Source: Carettochelys insculpta (Eukaryota; Chordata; Testudines; Carettochelyidae). Taken from it: a stretch of 64,000 nucleotides of DNA. The stretch covers positions 98,589,001 through 98,653,000 of the forward strand of contig NC_134142.1 of NCBI RefSeq assembly GCF_033958435.1, read 5' to 3'. The notes under the pieces were generated by a model. It had not been told where the DNA came from, did not search any database, and saw only the letters and a list, made by a program, of their open reading frames with translations. A program made the position numbers and the translations under genes. Below, one piece after another: positions 11,444 to 22,044 of this stretch (position 1 is its first letter; every line of letters begins with the position of its first letter).

Positions 11444-12250
11444 TGTAACAGGTTTGCATCACTGCTGCAGCACCACCTACTGATCACACCAGGCATTAGA
11501 TCTGGAGTGTGCCATTTTCTTGTTTGTCGTCTCTCTCCTCCACCATCTGTTTCTCTGGCTTGAGACCCATGGCCCTCCCCGGACCATGGCATTCTCTTCA
11601 GGACACTGCGCTCCACTAGTACCCACTGCTCCAGCCTCACACCCTTCCAAGGGGAGGCGACAAGGGGGTATAAGTAGTCTTCAGTTCTTACACTTGTCAA
11701 CACGGCCAATTGCAGTCCCCAAGTCTAGGCCCTTGCCTCAGGAGCAAGCTGCAGTCTGTATAGCCCAGGTTTCAGTGTGGCTCGATGTGGTGCAGGGGGA
11801 AGGGAAGGACCCAGACACACACACTACTCTGGGTCCCAATACAGCGACCCTCTGGTGTCACCTACAGCCTGCCCTCCTTCACTCCCCTTAACTGATCCCT
11901 ATCCCTGGGCCAGTTCCCTGTGACCCTTGCACCTTTTTGACCTTTTTATCAAGGCCCCCAGCCTGGGATGCATCAGGCTGGAGATGCTCTCTGGCTCCCT
12001 GAGCCTGACCAGCACTGTTCTCTTCAGGTGCTACTGGTTCCTGCTCTTACTGGCACTCAGCTCCTTCTCCCTTGCTGCTCAGAGCGAGAGTGAGCACCCC
12101 TCAGCTCTGTAGCCTTTTTAGGGCCCAGTCTTTCACTTATTATCTGACTGCTCCTCACTCTGATAAGCCCGGTTTGCACAGGTTGCCTCTGGCTGGCTTG
12201 TAATGCTCTCCCTGTGGGAATGAGCTACAGCATCACTACATTTTCTAACA
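11444..12250 (-). repeat. Possible solo LTR, minus orientation
   Basis: Read on the minus strand, the segment starts TGTTAGAAAATG at 12250 and ends CTGTTACA at 11444. It therefore has the TG...CA ends and short inverted termini of an LTR, with a CTAAAAAGGC TATA-like box in its first third. It is richer in GC than its surroundings. I could not find a matching target-site duplication (plus-strand flanks CCATC and CCTTT), nor a clear AATAAA on the minus strand, so the call is tentative. ORF 11520-11891 inside it is not gene-like. Confidence 0.35.
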
Positions 12251-12927
12251 CCTTTTTGAGCTGTGAGCTACCTTAGCCAAACTATGAATCCAGTTCCGCA
12301 GAGGTGAAAGACTAGCTTGCGAGGTGCTGTGCACTCCTGTGATAAGCTGCATGCTTTCAATGCCCACTGGAGTCCATAGGTATTGATGACACTCAGCAAT
12401 TCACTGTAACATTCAGCATCTTGATCAAGTCAAACACTGATTCCATTCACTGTGATATTTGCCAGGAAATATTAAGATTGCAGTTGGGGCGGGGTGGCGG
12501 GGGGGAATCACAAAGCTATTACTGTGTTTCACCATGCAATGCTGGATTCTTCAGCACTTAGCAAACTTCTACCAGGAAACAAAACAACATCTTAAAGGAC
12601 ACCTGTATGTTAAATGGATATATTTTACCCATTCCTCTAAGTTACTTCTCATTATTAAAAGTTTGTATTTTGAAGGGGTTTGGACTGAAGTGGGAACTTC
12701 TGATCTTTTTAAGAGGCACTGACAATTATTTAAAAGCTTGCATAGCCGTGTACTATTGTGTGCAACAAACGGCTTTTTAATTTGGATCATACTCATACTT
12801 GTGCAGAAGCCTAGCACAAGACTTAAGTGCCTCCTTGTATTTTGTGCTGCACTTTTGCACTAGAGTGAATTTGATCCTCAAGAGACAACCATTTCTTTAT
12901 CATGCCACACCAAGAACAACTAATGCA
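12251..12927. other. No gene recognised
   Basis: AT-rich, with a short G-run near 12487-12506. The overlapping frames at 12459-12722 (plus) and 12569-12817 (minus) carry no domain. Confidence 0.4.
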
Positions 12928-13035
12928 TATTACCAAAATGAATAGTGACAGAGAGATGGCCGTGTTAGTCCATATTCTATCAAAACAAAAAAGCAGCCAG
13001 GTAGCACTTTAAAGACTAACAAAATAGTTTATTAG

Positions 13036-13750
13036 GTGACGAGCTTAAACCAACTACTCCAACATAGGCCCAAAAAAAACCCAACACCACCACTGGTCAT
13101 TACCTATAGTCCCCAACTCAAACCATGGCAATGCATCATTAAAGACCTACAACTTATCCTTAATCAGGATGCCACACTCCAGAAGGCCCTAGGTGACAGG
13201 CCTGTTCTCTCCTATAGACAACTTCCCAACCTTATGAGGATTCTCACCTGCAACCACAGGCTATACCGCCATAATACCAATCCTGAAACTTTTCCTTGCA
13301 ACAAGCCCCGTTGCCAGCTTTGTCCACATATCTGTTCTGGAGATACCATCACTGGACCTAACAAGGTTACACAGAATCACGGGCCCATTCTCATGTTCCT
13401 CGACTAACATTATATATGTCATCATGTGCCCACAATGCCCAGATGCTTTGTATATTGGACAGACTTCAAACTCTCTTAGAGAAAGAATTAATGGCCATAA
13501 AACAGACATAATACTCCTGATTCACAAACCTGTCAGCCAGCATTTTAATGGAGTGGGCCATTCTGTTAATGACCTGAAAGTCTGTGTTTTACTGAAAATG
13601 AACTTTAACAATTGTTTACAGAGAGAGTGCTCAGAACTCTCATTTATATTCAAATTCGACACATTAACACATGGTTTGAACTGGGACAGCACATACCTGG
13701 CTCATTATAAGGACTCTTTTACATATTTTGTTTTATCTAACTCTTGACTT
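13036..13750 (+). pseudogene. PLE polyprotein remnant: linker and GIY-YIG endonuclease
   Basis: Two overlapping-phase pieces make up the C-terminal part of a Penelope protein. The first (13036-13407, 123 codons) contains the linker: LSYRQLPNLMRIL and a cysteine cluster, CNKPRCQLCPHIC. A frameshift near 13405-13425 leads to the second (13424-13747, 107 codons). This opens MCPQCPDALYIGQT, followed by LRERINGHKTDI, then the HFNG.GHS..DLKV region. YIGQT...LRERINGHK is the GIY-YIG signature of Penelope-like elements, an endonuclease thought to nick target DNA for priming. The RT domain is missing, and with it any autonomous activity. Assignment to the family is firm; loss of function follows from the frameshift and truncation. 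Confidence 0.85.
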
Positions 13751-13865
13751 CCTCACCCCACATCCCCCTCCTGCCACCCCTCTGCTCTTCTGATTTGCCA
13801 ACCTTGATGGTAATTTTTGGACCTCTGTGCTTTATATACTGAGTCTGTTCGGGAATAGCTATGAT

Positions 13866-13909
13866 CTGAAGAAGCGCATCAGTCCCACAAAAGCTCATCA
13901 CCTGATAAA
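13866..13909 (+). ncRNA. Degenerate hammerhead ribozyme core (PLE terminal repeat)
   Basis: CTGAAGA at 13866-13872 fits the conserved CUGANGA box. It is followed by a decayed stem II (GCGCATCAGTCCCAC), then AAAA in place of GAAA, GC, and CCTGATAAA. The G12 position reads A, as expected from CpG decay of CGAAA to CAAAA, so this copy is probably inactive. Hammerheads are known from PLE terminal repeats. Confidence 0.5.
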
Positions 13910-13965
13910 TTATTTTCTTAGTCTTTAAAGTGCTGCTTGACTGCTTTTTGTTTTATTACCAAAAT

Positions 13966-14949
13966 ACGCACAATAGGATAGAAGGTTGATGTGAACATTG
14001 AAAACAATGTACCTACACAAACATGCACAGAGACCTGACACCATGGTCTTTCTATGACCAGAAAGAGAAAATTTACATAAGGTGCACAAGCTTAAGCAGA
14101 ACTTTTCAAATGTAATATCAGTATGTGAAACCTATACATCTGAGAATAAGTTATTTATTCAGTATCTTAGCAGTCTCTCAGTATTTTGCATGTTTTATAT
14201 GGTTATTCAGCACCATTCTCATGCTTTATAGTTTTAGCCATCACTACCCAATAACGGAATATTCTCTTTTCATGTGTTGTTCTCTCTGCCTAGAATATTT
14301 ACTCTACATTTCCCTGATTCAAGCTGAAACATGATAATTATTGTGTGTGCTGGTGCATCACATCTCTTTTGATTTGCATAACTTTATTGCCCTTCAAAAA
14401 TTCTCTGCAATTTTAAATTATGATTTAAATCCATGTTGATTGCCTTTAATTAAATGGTGACTTCTTGGTACGAGTTTTGCAAAACCACTTTTGGTTAATG
14501 AGTTCTACACCCCACCCCCTTGTTAAATAATGGTAGACAGGATGTGTACCCCCCACAAAAAAATTCTTAACATTACTAAATCGATATCTCCTATCCTACC
14601 AAGTTTTGGTTAATAAAATGCATAGCATCTATTTCCTTGTCTCTTTATCCATCTCTTCAGAATTCTATTATAGTTTCAAATAGTGACAATACACAAGGAC
14701 TTAATGAGAACTCTCTGAATTGTCTGATCTGACAATATTATGATTTCCTCCCTTTGTCCTCTTCCCCCATTAAAAAGGTGTTGCTAACTTTTGCTTTAAC
14801 CTTTCTTTGTGAATAGTGAGGAAAGGACTTAAACTTGTCAATCTCTGCTTCTTCTGGCAGTAAATTTCTATTGTTTCATTTCCTCTCTCTCTTTCTTCAC
14901 CTTCACTATTAATTGTACACTCAGCATTTTCCCATGTTTCCAATAAGCC
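13966..14949. other. AT-rich DNA, no gene recognised
   Basis: The 69-codon frame at 14125-14334 is hydrophobic, which AT-rich sequence often gives, and has no other gene-like property. Confidence 0.4.
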
Positions 14950-15125
14950 TCCGTGGAGTGACCCAATTTCCAGTCATCCTTGATTTGTACTATAGTGTCC
15001 AGGAAATGGATCTCTTGTGTGGAATGATCAAGGCTGAGACTGATGGTGAGGAGGAAATTGTTGAAATCCCTGTGAAATTTTCCAAAGTCTCCTTCCCGTG
15101 GGTCCATATGATGATGATCTCTTAT
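14950..15125 (-). pseudogene. Fragment of a PLE reverse transcriptase
   Basis: The minus-strand translation of 14868-15107 reads FHRDFNNFLLTISLSLD, then STQEIHFLDTIVQI. This aligns with the RT segment of the 33.7-kb PLE (FHCDFDSFHPTINLSLD, TTQEIHFLDTTVQI). Only about 55 codons are recognisable, both ends are lost, and no terminal repeat accompanies it. It is an old, isolated scrap of the same or a related Penelope family. Confidence 0.75.
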
Positions 15126-15875
15126 TATTATTTGCTCTAAGACAGTGAAATGTAACTCCTGTAATTATTATAAAGTTAGGGCACGCTGTTACTAAGAGCA
15201 CTGAGTAAGAGACAAAATATAGCAGACAAAGGATTGAATTAGGTATTATGAGACACAAATCATCTCTTCACTTCCTCTCTTGCTCCAGGGAGCAAATAGT
15301 TGTAACAATCTTTCTTTAGTGCAAATTACTTCCCTGTCCATACTTACTCAGATGAGCAGTAATGGCTTCTTAACAGCTGTCCAATGCCCTTCCATGCACA
15401 CACTGACAATGCATACACATCAAAGTGTTCCTTACTCCCATGGCTCCTAAATGAATCTTCTGCTGTTACAGGGAGTAAAACAATTGCTTTGTTTTTTTCA
15501 GAGTAACCCCCAACCAAATGCACACTTTGAAGCAGGCACTCAAGGTACTCTGCCACATAGTAAATGATATTAACTACAGCAAATACATTATAAAAGAAAA
15601 CTATCACAGAAGAATACAATCACACAAAAGTGTATTAGTATATCAAGAGATGTGAATGATTTGTAAATGTTTTCTGAATAATTCTCTGTTTAATTTCAAG
15701 AAAAATAATCACTCCTGGCCTTAATTTAATTGACTGAGATATTCCAGTAATGAATGATCTTAGCACCTTTAGCATCTTATATAATTTCCATGCCCCCACT
15801 CTCTTCCCTGATAAAAGTCTTCAAAATTGGGCAAAATTGGTATAGTAAAATGTAAAAAAGTGCACCATTTTATAG
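15126..15875. other. No gene recognised
   Basis: The minus-strand frame at 15344-15619 (91 codons) has no recognisable domain. Nothing else stands out. Confidence 0.4.
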
Positions 15876-16862
15876 GAATCATAGAATCATAGAATGCTAG
15901 GACTGGAAGGGACCTTGAGAGGTCATCGAGTCCAGCTCCCTGCCCTCATGGTAGGACCGAGTACTGTCTGGATCATCCCCAAGAAACTTTTATCTAACCT
16001 GTTCTTAAATATCACCAGAGATGGAGATGCCACAACCTCCCTAGGCAATTTATTCCACTGTTTGACCACCCTGACAGTTAGGAACTTGTTCCTAATGTCC
16101 AACCTAAACTTCCCTTGCTGCAGTTTAAGCCCATTGCTTCTTGTTCTAACCTCAGAGGCCAAGAAGAACAAGTTTTCTCCTTCTTCCTTATGACACCCTT
16201 TTAGATACCTGACAACTGCTACCATGTCCCCCCTCAATCTTCTTTTTCCCAAACTAAACAAGCCCAATTCTTTCAGCCTTTTTTCATAGGTCATGTTCTC
16301 TAGTCCTTTGATCATTCTTATTGCTCTTTTCTGGACCCTTTCCAATTTCTCCACATCTTTCTTGAAATGTGGTGCCCAGAACTATACATAATACTCCAAC
16401 TGAGGCCTAACCAGCACAGAGTAGAGCGGAAGAATGACTTCTCATGTCTTGCTCACAACACACCTGTTAATGCATCCCAGAATCATGTTTACTTTTTTTG
16501 CAACAGCATCACACTGTTGACTCATTTAGCTTATGGTCCACCATAACCTCTAGATCCTTTCTGCCATATTCCTTCCTAGGCAGTCTCTTCCCATTCTGTA
16601 TGTGTGAAACTGATTGTTCCTTCCTAAGTGGAGCACTTTGCATTTGTCTTTATTAAGCTTCATCCTGTTTACCTCAGACCATTTCTCCAATTTGTCCAGA
16701 TCATTTTGAAATTTGACCCTGTCCTCCAAAGCAGTTGCAATCCCTCTCAGCTTGATATCATCTGCAAACATAATAAGCATACTTTCTGTGTTGATGAAGA
16801 TATTGAACAGAACCAGTCCCAAAACAGACCTCTGAGGAACCCACTTGGAGTAATCTATTTAG
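15876..16862 (-). pseudogene. 5'-truncated CR1 LINE
   Basis: The 3' end is diagnostic: on the plus strand GAATCATAGAATCATAGAAT, i.e. ATTCTATGATTCTATGATTC at the element's 3' terminus, followed by the conserved GGACTGGAAGGGACCTTGAG block. Upstream, minus-strand translations give the RT finger/palm (VLGLVLFNIFIN, then FADDIKLRG after a short deletion), LDKLEKWSEVNRMKLNKDK, and the C-terminal domain MEKLERVQKRAIRMIKGL ... VVKQWNKLPREVVASPSL. The FADD catalytic motif is kept, but the frame is broken in at least two places. About 1 kb of the ~4.5-kb full length remains, the usual CR1 5' truncation. Confidence 0.92.
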
Positions 16863-17639
16863 GATTTTGAGGGATTATATCTTTCACTATAGAATCTGGG
16901 GGAAATATGTTACTTCAGATAATATTCAGGTGCTCAGAGACTGTAGGACAAGAATCATACAGGAACCCATAGAACAGAATGGAATAGTCCCCAGCTGCAT
17001 AAGAGAGGAAAACAAATTTTCCCATATATTACATGAATGAGCTGCCATTGTTGTTATGTAAGGGACAGTATTCACCATTAATTTATTCCAATACTACTTC
17101 AGCATTACTACTGCCTTAGCCATTGATTTAACAACTAACATATACCTAACATTTTTACAAATTAGAATTAAAACAAAGCAAAATTTTAAATTGATGCATT
17201 AAAGACCTAATGTAATAAAATAAAACTGTTCAATATCACTATAATTTTTGTCTTTTAATGAACTGTATCCTTTCATATGCTGACAAAACAGATAGCTAGA
17301 TTTACAGTCACATTCTTCTCAACAATTTAAGAGAAATAAGGTTTACTGCTGTTTTGTTGGGTAAGTAAAATTCATCTAATTGGACGAACACAGCTTAGTA
17401 GAATCAATAGTATGAAGTCTCCTATACAAATATTTCTTATTGGTTCCACAGAATTGGTTCCTTTTGTTCTATACCTGAAGCACTAATATTAATTAGCCTT
17501 ATCTTGTTTGCATTATGTTTCAGTGACTAATTTTTACAGATCAGATTGTTTTAGGCATAACAAGCACCCTTTCAAATAGACAATCTCTGCCCTGAATTGC
17601 TTAACCCTGAATAGATAATTTGGCTAGAGAGAGGAGAAA
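16863..17639. other. No feature recognised
   Basis: AT-rich DNA with no ORF of note on either strand. Confidence 0.45.
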
Positions 17640-17765
17640 AAAAAGAGATGGAGAAGTGATATAATTTACCCACAGTCACACATGAGTTTACCAACAGAGC
17701 TAGGATGGGACTCAGGTCTCTAGATTTCCAGCCTAGAATGATATCCATCAGAACACAGAGTCCAT
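17640..17765 (+). repeat. MIR-like (CORE) SINE remnant
   Basis: The order CCCACAGTCACACATGAGTT, CAACAGAGCTAGGATGGGAC and TCAGGTCTCTAGATTTCCAG resembles the MIR block that reads (GG)TCACACAGC...GGCAGAGC.GGGATT.GAACC.AGGTCT. The match is by eye and partial. Such SINEs are widespread in amniotes. Confidence 0.5.
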
Positions 17766-18359
17766 ATACTTCTAGGACAAGTACAGTTCCATTTCAGGTG
17801 GTTATTAATCCAAGACCCTTTCTATAGCCATATTCTTAGCATAGAGTTAGTTAATAAGAATTTGAGCCCTGTGTTTATGATTATTTTATCTTCAGTTCGT
17901 GTACAGTGCTGGACTTCAGCTCCAGGGCATGAAAATATTTTAAATAGCAGGTGCAGAAATGTTGAAACTACCCTCAACTGATTAGACTTTGAAATTTTCT
18001 GGCTTTAAAAGATCGATGACAATGCTGATTCCTTGAATTTGGAATGCGTGCCTAGTTCTCCAGCATGTATTGACTTCAAAAGTCTTCCACAGATAGGACA
18101 ACTGAAACAAACTAATTGCTCAGTAGAATTTACCACCTTCATTTGTAGGTAAGTAAAATATACAGATACACAGCAAGGAAGATAAGAGTGAAACAGCTAA
18201 TTCGACATGTTAATCAACAACTCCCATCTGCCTACTCATGGTCATTGACCATTTTTTCCAGGAATCATGGAAGAGATTAATTTTATTCCCCATAAACAGT
18301 ATACACAAAGGCACTTGACTGATACCTTGGGAGGATAGGCACACAAACAGGAATCTCCT
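17766..18359. other. No feature recognised
   Basis: AT-rich sequence. The small minus-strand frames at 18210-18573 extend into the opposite-strand LINE remnant below and are not genes. Confidence 0.4.
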
Positions 18360-18790
18360 GAAATAGTCAGACTTGACCAGCATTGAAGACATTAGCATTC
18401 ATCAACAACTTTATTGGACTGGTCACATAGTTCAGATGTGTGATCAGTGCCTCCCAAAACAGATTCTGTTTATCAAGTTGGAGGAAGGACAAAAGGAGCA
18501 TTGCAGGCCAGCGGAAGTGATATAAGGATATGTTGAAGGCACACATGAAAAAGCGCAGCATCTGTGTTGACACTTGAGAGAACCTTACCCAAGATTGTCC
18601 CCAGTGGAAAACAGTGATCCATCAGGGGGTGGCACAATTTGAGAAGTCCCACGGCATTGCAGATGAGGAGAGGCAGAGAAGAAGGAAAGCATCAAAAACT
18701 GCCATGAACCCCTCCAACAGCTACCAGCTCCTGCTCCTTCTGTGATAAAATCTGTGGCTCCAGAATCAGGCTGATCAGCCTCAATGGACT
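18360..18790 (+). pseudogene. C-terminus of a LINE ORF with terminal zinc finger
   Basis: The plus-strand translation, with stops and one or two frame changes, reads IHQQLYWTGHIVQMCDQCLP, KQILFIKLEEGQ, a lost KRYKDTLKA-type segment, then AQDCPQWKTVIHQG, RRRKASK and finally CSFCDKICGSRIRLISLNG. The (W)(A/T)GH(I/V)..M...LPKQ(I/L)L pattern, the W...I..G block and a final C2H2-type finger form the standard C-terminus of one class of vertebrate LINEs. It is a different lineage from the 8.76-kb and 54.9-kb LINEs, judged by the finger and the LPKQ box. The RT domain is absent. Confidence 0.7.
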
Positions 18791-19760
18791 TACAATTAGG
18801 AGGGTGACATTAAGTGACACTAAGAAGAGACATGGTATCAGGTTGAATATATTTACCTTTATGCACATCTGATCAGAGTGCAGAGATTTCCGACTCCACT
18901 AATACTTTAATTTAAAATATTAATATACTTACACAAATTAAAAAAACCAAGATAGTTTGTTATTTTGCTAGAGTAAAATTGTTTCATAAACTACAGCCTC
19001 TAGAAAGCACTAAATAATCATCAATTAGAAACCAAAAACTGTCAGCCAACAATATTCTCATTTTAAATCATCAGACTGGAACAGATTTCAAGCAAGTTCA
19101 CAATTGTCCATCTGTGTATGGAAATTTTGTTTTGCATTATGACTTCCTCAGACTATGGATCAGATGTACCCTCAGATACACAGGTGCACCATGCATTCAT
19201 TTCAAAGGGGATTGGGAACATACACATATGAAAGGACCACATTGTTCTTGTGAGTGGGATTTCAGCATTAGGAATAACCTGCAGGTTCAATATATATAGT
19301 TATGTTTTGTGTATCCCAGTATTGTTCCTAATGAAGTTCCATATAAAAGCAGAATTGGATCCAACATGTTATATGTGATCTTTTCATGGTCAATGATCTA
19401 TAAAAGGACTTTTTGGGTTACCTTTTTTTTTTTTTTTTTTTGTTACAAGGAAGACATAATTTAAATATAAAAATGAGAAAGAGAGCACGCATCACCTGTA
19501 GCTCAAGATTCCCTTAGTTTTAACAGAAATGGCATGTGCTTCTCTGGAAGAGATTAAATCCCCCAGTAACACTATTGCTCTCTAATCATTTGTCATTAGT
19601 GTTACCCACTCGTGTTACAGGAATGCTAAGAAGCCACAGCCAAGGTCAGTGTCCCCATTGCATGTGTGCCCCGTTGCCAGAGAGTTTACATTCTAAATAG
19701 ACCAGAACAGGAGAAAGGAAATTGCACCCTCATTTCAAAGATGGTGTGTAAAGGTGTTAC
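18791..19760. other. AT-rich DNA with a poly(T) run
   Basis: The only distinct item is a run of about 19 T at roughly 19423-19441. No gene or recognised repeat family is present. Confidence 0.45.
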
Positions 19761-19820
19761 ATAATTTTCACAATGAACAACAAGAAGTCCTGTGGCACCT
19801 TATAGACTAACAGATATTTT

Positions 19821-19859
19821 GGAGCATAAGCTTTCGTAGGCAAAGATCCGTTTCACCAG
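19821..19859 (-). ncRNA. Hammerhead core in the left arm (minus)
   Basis: The minus strand reads CTGGTGA (one change from CUGAUGA), a decayed stem II, CGAAAGCTTATGCTCC. The GAAA box and the short stem III (AGC / GCU, loop UUAU) are intact. The change at A6 of the core predicts weak or no activity. Confidence 0.5.
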
Positions 19860-19878
19860 ACACATGAGATGTATACAT

Positions 19879-19917
19879 CTGATGAATCAGGTCTTTGCTC
19901 ATGAAAGCTTATGCTCT
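19879..19917 (+). ncRNA. Hammerhead core in the right arm (plus)
   Basis: CTGATGA at 19879-19885 is an exact core. Stem II is worn (ATCAGGTCTTTGCTCAT). GAAA, AGC-UUAU-GCU and the UC cleavage dinucleotide follow. It mirrors the minus-strand core 20 bp away. Confidence 0.55.
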
Positions 19918-20012
19918 ATAATATCTGTTAGTCTATAAGGTGCCACAGGACTTCATGTTGTTCTCAAAAATACAGACTAACTTGGCTACCTCTCTGATAA
20001 TTTTCACAATGA

Positions 20013-21580
20013 CATTCATGGAAACCATGACACAACCAGCAACTTCGCTGAACCCCAGTCCTCCAGAATTTTATAATTACATGGCTGAGATTACCCACTA
20101 AAAAAAAAGTACACAGTTCAAGAAACCCCACGTTCATTCAATAAATTACCTGGGAACTTCTGCCATCTCTCCCTCTTTTTCTATTCAGTCCCCAGGCAGC
20201 CCATTGTTGGGACCTTACCCAGCCAGCCCCTCTACTTAAGGTGTGGTATAAGAAAGGATGGGTTGTTAGCATTCTGCTTTACCAGTCATAGGAGCCTTAA
20301 GCCCCTCCACCATTATTTTGTTTTAAACAACACCTTTGTAAGTCCATTACACCAAGCCCTGCATCTGGCCGACATGTACTTTTCCTATAGAGTACCTGCA
20401 CTGGGCATCTCGCCCAACTTCTGTAATGAGTTGTCACACAGCCTACCTCTCTCTTCATGCCAGGCTCAACAAAACCGTCCCTGAACCTGCTATGGAGAAG
20501 GCAAAAAACATTTCCACTACACCTAGGCCAATCTCGTGGTGAAGGACAGGGGGGCTGGGAAGGAATTTAACAAAGGGGCAGCTAGCACAGTGGCCACAGC
20601 AGGTCTTGGCAAAAGATGGTCTACCATCACCTGGAGTGGTGGCAGGTGGGTGCTGCCTCAGTCTGATCCATGTAGGAGCTGGCTGCACTGTATAGGGCCA
20701 TCCCTTTTACAGACTTCTGCCCATCCAGTTCCCAGGGGATGAGTCAGTGTCACACCAGCCCTTGTCCCTTTTTCCAGCAGTTTCACTCCTCTTCCCTCCT
20801 CTTTCTTCTCTTCCGTTCCCTTAGCAAGCCAAATTCCGCCCCCCCCGCTACTTCTAAGTGCAAGGCAGTCATTTACATTCCAATGTTTTAAGAACATCCC
20901 TTCTGAGTCCTCACACATTTTGAAGGCTTTCAGTTAAAAAGGACCAAGAGTCAACTGATATTTGAGTTGCACGCACCAAATCATGCCAGAATACAGTGCA
21001 GTTATATCTTCCTCAGGGAAATAATGAAGAACTACATTATCTGTAAATTTCACATGCCTGTGTAGAAAACTGAACTATACAAAGGATCATAAAAAAGCCA
21101 TAAGAAATGGCACAGTGATCTGAACAGCATATTCGATCTAGACTTCATGCAGGGGGATTTAATCAGAGCCTGTGCAATTCACCTCTTTATCCTTCCAAAG
21201 CAGATTAACTAACCTCCTCAATTTCTGCGGTATTGGTATTGGGACAGTGTGAGGAGAAGGGTAGAGTGGATGGGTTTGATTTATAAGCCTACCAATTTGC
21301 CTTGGAGTGCTTTGCCAAAATTTCGTTTCCTCTTATAAGCACGTTACTAATGTTACTGCCCAAAGGTAAAGGTTTTTCAGTAATAAATTCCATCCTGTGT
21401 ATCTGCAGAATCCATTTGCCAGGACACTGGCAAAACTTCTACTAATGTCAGATGGGATCTTACCTGGAAAGGGAGTGCAGTGTAAGGCCTGTGATGTACA
21501 AGGAGTCTATGAGATTTTGAAAACACATTAATCCTAGCACTTACCAGAGACATGGCAACCTATGTCTGTGCCTCCTAGAT
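20013..21580. other. 1.6 kb without a recognised gene
   Basis: Contains a moderately GC-rich patch (about 20440-20850) with overlapping frames on both strands (20455-20688 minus, 20536-20742 plus, 20658-20918 minus). None has a domain, and the mutual overlap argues against coding. The patch could be the body of an unidentified transposon. Confidence 0.35.
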
Positions 21581-22044
21581 CACAGGTCTCTAAAGTGTGG
21601 TCTGTACCCATTACGGGAGCTCTGAGCCCCATTCGGGAGGGTGTAGCAGGGCCTTGGTCACCCCCCACAGAGGTGGGGAGAGGGCGTCACTCAGTCCCTT
21701 TCTGCCCACAGCTGCGCCCCTGACTCCTGGCCCTGTGCACACCTGGCAAGGATCCTCAGCCTTGGCCACTGGCTGCAGCTCTGCTCCCAGCCTCGGTCTG
21801 AGGCCAGGTGTAAAGCTGGGATTGGAGCTTCACCTGGACACAGGACCAGCCACCAGCCTCCACCACTGCCTGTCTTTGGCTCTGCTACTGCCTCCTACCC
21901 CGGCCTCACTCCCAACCCAGCCCCAACTTCACCCTTGTCCCCTGGCCCTTTTACTCTTGTCTACATTCTTCCCTACCCACAGCTTGCCCTTGCTCCTGGA
22001 GTAAGGGGAGAAGCATGCAACCATCAAAAGTCTGGGGATAACTG
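21581..22044. mobile_element. hAT-type element (464 bp)
   Basis: The left terminus CACAGGTCTCTAAAGTGTGG and the right terminus, reverse-complemented, CAGTTATCCCCAGACTTTTG fit the hAT consensus CAGTGGTTCTCAAAGTG. The flanking octamers TCCTAGAT and ATCTAGAT match at 6 of 8 positions and follow the palindromic CTAGA preference of hAT insertions. The interior is GC-rich and Pro/Leu-coding by chance (frame 21597-22004, 135 codons), with no transposase motif. Confidence 0.65.

Larger units (their letters stand above)
12928..13965 (+). mobile_element. Penelope-like element, complete short insertion with inverted left end
   Basis: The 12-bp direct repeat TATTACCAAAAT at 12928-12939 and 13954-13965 marks one insertion of 1,014 bp. 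The left end (12940 to about 13048) is terminal sequence in minus orientation: its reverse complement matches the 3' end of the 49.8-kb PLE (AGTCTTTAAAGTGCTACYTG, CTGCTTTTTTGTTTT, and a tail ACTAACACGGCCATCTCT). The body (13041-13750, plus) encodes the PLE linker and GIY-YIG domain. The right end (about 13840-13953, plus) carries a hammerhead-like core and stops at CTGCTTTTTGTTTT without the tail. The head-to-head junction at about 13048 lies inside the hammerhead segment of the left copy, just after GAGCTT. It is 5'-truncated: no RT remains. Confidence 0.85.
19761..20012. mobile_element. Foldback Penelope-like element, 220 bp, with 16-bp target duplication
   Basis: A perfect 16-bp direct repeat (ATAATTTTCACAATGA) at 19761-19776 and 19997-20012 flanks a 220-bp insert made of two head-to-head copies of a PLE end. 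The left arm (19777 to about 19860) is in minus orientation: GAAGTCCTGTGGCACCTTAT, GACTAACAGATATTTTGGAG, CATAAGCTTTCG. The right arm (about 19879-19962) repeats the same sequence in plus orientation, then extends through a tail (ACAGACTAACTTGGCTACCT). The left arm lacks this tail. One duplication around both arms shows a single integration product. Confidence 0.9.

Noticed and set aside
11444..12250. A definite solo LTR
   Set aside because: TG...CA ends are visible, but no target duplication or clear polyadenylation signal was found, so it is kept only as a tentative feature.
21597..22004. 135-codon frame
   Set aside because: Lies wholly inside a hAT element with CAG-type ends. Composition-driven; no transposase motif.
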